Shown piece by piece: positions 4,115 through 6,315 of a stretch of DNA of 6,315 nt (position 1 is its first letter; each line of letters begins with the position of its first letter). The notes beneath the pieces are model-generated. The model saw only the letters and a list, made by a program, of their open reading frames with translations, was not told the origin of the DNA and did no database searches. The position numbers and the translations under genes are program-made. The stretch is from Actinomycetes bacterium (lineage in GTDB: Bacteria; Actinomycetota; Thermoleophilia; Gaiellales; Gaiellaceae). The stretch covers positions 1 through 6,315 of the forward strand of contig JANXXF010000088.1 of NCBI GenBank assembly GCA_025350775.1, written 5' to 3'.

Positions 4115-6315
4115 GCGGCCTCGAACTGCGGCGCTGCCGCCGCCGCTCGCGCTTGGCCTCGTCGTCCTCGCCGGCAACCGTCGGCGGTGCCGTCGCGCCA
4201 CCCATGGCGGTCTCGTCGACAGACTCGGCCAGCGCGGCCTCGATCACCGCATCGGAGGTCGCGAACAGCGGCACGTCGGTGCTGCTGCGCTTCGCCACCT
4301 TCGCGGCTGCACCGGCGGCCTCCGCCTCGGCCAGGATGCGCTCGCGGTCGACCGCGTCCGTCTGCTTGTCCAGCGCCCGCTTGCGCTTCCACTCCGGCTC
4401 CCGCTCCTTCCAGATCGTGAGCAGCGGCGCGGCGATGAAGATCGACGAATAGGCGCCTGAACCGACACCGACCATCAGCGCGAAGGCGAAGTCCTGCAGT
4501 GTCGCCCCACCGAAGAAGAGCAGCGCGCCGACCGGCAGCAACGTGATGAAGGTCGTCGCCAGCGAGCGGCGGATAGTCTCCCAGAGCGAGACGTTGACGA
4601 TCTGGGCATACGACGACTTCTGCATGATCGGCGTGTTCTCTCGGATCCGGTCGAAGATGATGATCGTGTCGTAGATCGAGTAGCCGAGCACGGTCAGCAG
4701 TGCGGCCACCGTCGACGACGTCATCTCTCTCCCCGACAGCGAGTAGATGCCGGTGGCGATCAACAGGTCGTGGATCAGCGCGACGATGATCGGTAGCGAA
4801 TACTTGAAGTCGAAGCGGATCCAGATGTAGATGACGATCAGCAGCAGCGAGACGATGACGGCCCAGATGGCCAGCCTCGCTATCTGGCGGCCGAAGCTCT
4901 CGGACACGTTGCGGACGCCGAGCGACTGGGCCTTCACGTTCTGCACGAGCAACGACGAGAGACGCGTCTGGGAGTCGCCCTTGAGCGCCTTCGTCCTGAC
5001 CTGGAAGCTCGTGTAGTTGCCGTTCTTGACCGTGCCTCGGCCCTGGATCACCGCGCTGGCATCGCCGACCGCCCTGGCCTGGGTGCGCACCGTCTCGATC
5101 GAGGTGGGCGCCGCCGTCTTGAACGTTATCTGGGTGCCGCCCTTGAAGTCGATGCCGAGATTGAGGCCCCGCACGCCGAGCGAGACGACGGAGATCAGGA
5201 CGATCGTCCCCGACAGCGCGAACCAGAGATAGCGCTTGCGCATGAAGTCGATGTTCAGCCACTTGCCGCCCTGGGCACCCGCGGCGCCCATGAAGCGCGG
5301 GCTGTCGAACCAGCGGAAGCCGGAGAGCAGGCCGAGCATGGCGCGCGTCGCCGCGACGGCGGTGACAAGAGAGATGACCGTGCCGATGAACAGCATCAGC
5401 GCGAAGCCCTTGACGCCGGCTGTCGCCACGGCGAAGAGGACGAGGGCCGTGATGCACGTCACGACGTTGGCGTCGATGATCGTGTGGAAGCCCTTCTGAT
5501 AGCCGGTCTGGATGGCAGCGCGCACGGTCTTCCCGGCGCGCACCTCTTCCTTGATCCGTTCGAAGATGACCACATTCGCGTCCGCGGCCACGCCGATCGT
5601 GAGGATGATGCCCGCGAAGCCCGGCAGCGTCAGCGTGACGCCGAAGAGCAGGATCGCGCCGTACAGCAGCGCGCCGTAGATGGCGAGGCCGAGCACGGCG
5701 ATCACGCCGAGGAAGCGGTACAGGAGCAGCAGGAAGAGGACGACCAGCAGGATGCCGCCGATCGCGGCCTTGACGGCCTGGTTGAGCGAGTCCTTGCCCA
5801 GCGTCGCCGAGACATCGGTGCGCTCCACCTGGACGAAGTTGACGGGCAGCGCGCCGGTCTGGAGGACGATCGCGAGATCCTTCGCCTCCTTCGCCGAGTT
5901 GATGCCCGTGATCTGGGCGCCGTTGATCGGGTCGATGCCGTCGGGGTACTGCACGAAGTCGATCGACGGGGCCGACTGGACGACGCCGTCCAGGACGATC
6001 GCGAAGTGCTGGAGGAACGACTGCGGGTTGGCGCCGGCGCCGGCCGTACCGAAGAGCAGCTTGCCGCGCTGGGCCTCGCGCCGCGTGATGTCGTGGAACT
6101 TCTTGCCGCCCTTGCCGGTGAACTGCATCAGGACGACCGGCGCGTTGCTGCTAGGGTCGATGTCCTGGCGCGTGCCCGACAGGCTGAGGTCGCTACCAGT
6201 CATCTCCGGCGTCGGCTTGTCGGCGTTCGTCGGCTGATACTTCATCAGGTAGTAGTAGGTGACCCCGGCCGTCGGCGCGACGCCGCCGCCGGGACCCGGG
6301 CAGTAGCGCTGCTGC
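4098..6315 (-). CDS. secDF: Fused SecDF protein translocase subunit (5' end missing)
   Basis: The 3' part of a single-chain SecD-SecF, a membrane protein that uses the proton-motive force to help complete Sec-dependent export. The frame stays open to the window edge: 23 further codons precede the Met at 6245, so that Met is internal and 738 codons are visible. Numbering from it, residues 1-150 are the end of the SecD periplasmic P1 domain, followed by SecD helices 2-6 (about 157-305). The SecD signature GVAADANVVIFERIKEE is at 218-234. The SecF half starts with a helix at about 337-357, then LGIDFKGG (363-370), a periplasmic P4 domain to about 455, and helices 8-12 with GYSIYDTIIIFDRIREN (521-537). 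By motif alignment, Asp222, Asp526 and Arg560 match the proton-path residues known from Thermus SecDF. The first SecD helix and most of its N-terminal region are outside the window. After the last helix a roughly 100-residue charged tail (612-715) ends in an Arg-rich run. Confidence 0.95.
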   Translation of the reverse strand, partial: QQRYCPGPGGGVAPTAGVTYYYLMKYQPTNADKPTPEMTGSDLSLSGTRQDIDPSSNAPVVLMQFTGKGGKKFHDITRREAQRGKLLFGTAGAGANPQSFLQHFAIVLDGVVQSAPSIDFVQYPDGIDPINGAQITGINSAKEAKDLAIVLQTGALPVNFVQVERTDVSATLGKDSLNQAVKAAIGGILLVVLFLLLLYRFLGVIAVLGLAIYGALLYGAILLFGVTLTLPGFAGIILTIGVAADANVVIFERIKEEVRAGKTVRAAIQTGYQKGFHTIIDANVVTCITALVLFAVATAGVKGFALMLFIGTVISLVTAVAATRAMLGLLSGFRWFDSPRFMGAAGAQGGKWLNIDFMRKRYLWFALSGTIVLISVVSLGVRGLNLGIDFKGGTQITFKTAAPTSIETVRTQARAVGDASAVIQGRGTVKNGNYTSFQVRTKALKGDSQTRLSSLLVQNVKAQSLGVRNVSESFGRQIARLAIWAVIVSLLLIVIYIWIRFDFKYSLPIIVALIHDLLIATGIYSLSGREMTSSTVAALLTVLGYSIYDTIIIFDRIRENTPIMQKSSYAQIVNVSLWETIRRSLATTFITLLPVGALLFFGGATLQDFAFALMVGVGSGAYSSIFIAAPLLTIWKEREPEWKRKRALDKQTDAVDRERILAEAEAAGAAAKVAKRSSTDVPLFATSDAVIEAALAESVDETAMGGATAPPTVAGEDDEAKRERRRQRRSSRPHGRAR
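4119..4122 (-). promoter_or_regulatory. Shine-Dalgarno of the phasin-like gene
   Basis: GAGG at 4122-4119 lies four nt before ATG 4114, inside the 3' end of secDF. The spacing is short, but it is the best match near any candidate start and supports the 117-residue reading over the upstream ATG at 4201. Confidence 0.4.

Noticed and set aside
4115..4201. N-terminal extension of the phasin-like gene from ATG 4201
   Set aside because: The extra 29 residues are Arg/Ser/Gly-rich and encoded entirely within secDF. The recognisable helical domain begins at Met 4114, which has a Shine-Dalgarno-like GAGG just upstream.
3224..4420. 398-codon open frame on the plus strand, opposite rsgA, the phasin-like gene and secDF
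   Set aside because: It runs antisense to three well-supported genes, has low-complexity Arg/Ala/Pro-rich sequence in its second half, and shows no recognisable domain. Long antisense frames are expected in GC-rich coding DNA.
3961..5457. 498-codon open frame on the minus strand inside secDF
   Set aside because: It is out of frame with a clearly conserved SecDF protein, and its composition (His/Arg/Gly-rich) is that of a shadow frame.
6243..6245. Met at 6245 as the real start of secDF
   Set aside because: The same frame continues without a stop to the window edge, and Met 6245 falls inside the SecD periplasmic domain, after which the family's helices 2-6 follow. The first helix must lie outside the window.

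Overview
This GC-rich window carries five genes, all on the minus strand, and one runs off the right edge. Reading in the direction of transcription (right to left) they are: a fused secDF (3' part only), a short phasin-like gene, rsgA, a UbiB/ABC1-family kinase, and an OmpR/PhoB-type regulator with a degenerate receiver domain. High GC, GTG start use, a SecF tail ending in the actinobacterial-style KEREP region, and a phasin-like gene beside an ABC1 kinase all suggest Actinomycetota, possibly a Thermoleophilia-like lineage. That placement is inference from protein character, not a search result.

The first four genes are packed like an operon. secDF overlaps the phasin-like gene by 17 nt, the phasin-like gene is 12 nt from rsgA, and rsgA is 26 nt from the kinase gene. 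A 167-nt gap (832-998) then separates the kinase gene from the regulator. The gap holds several palindromes and a triple 8-bp repeat, so the regulator probably has its own transcription start. The left edge (1-108) is non-coding and contains hairpins that may end transcription of the regulator or of a gene outside the window.

Functionally, SecDF uses the proton-motive force to assist Sec-dependent export. RsgA is a GTPase that matures the 30S ribosomal subunit. The UbiB-family protein is a membrane-anchored atypical kinase/ATPase linked to isoprenoid lipid homeostasis. The phasin-like protein is a small helical protein of unknown role here. No single pathway unites them; membrane and translation housekeeping is the common thread.

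I do not see CRISPR, mobile elements, tRNA or rRNA genes, or a defence or biosynthetic cassette. The most unusual item is the regulator: its receiver has lost the phosphoacceptor Asp and the other conserved active-site residues, while its DNA-binding domain looks intact. I found no convincing wholly new system.
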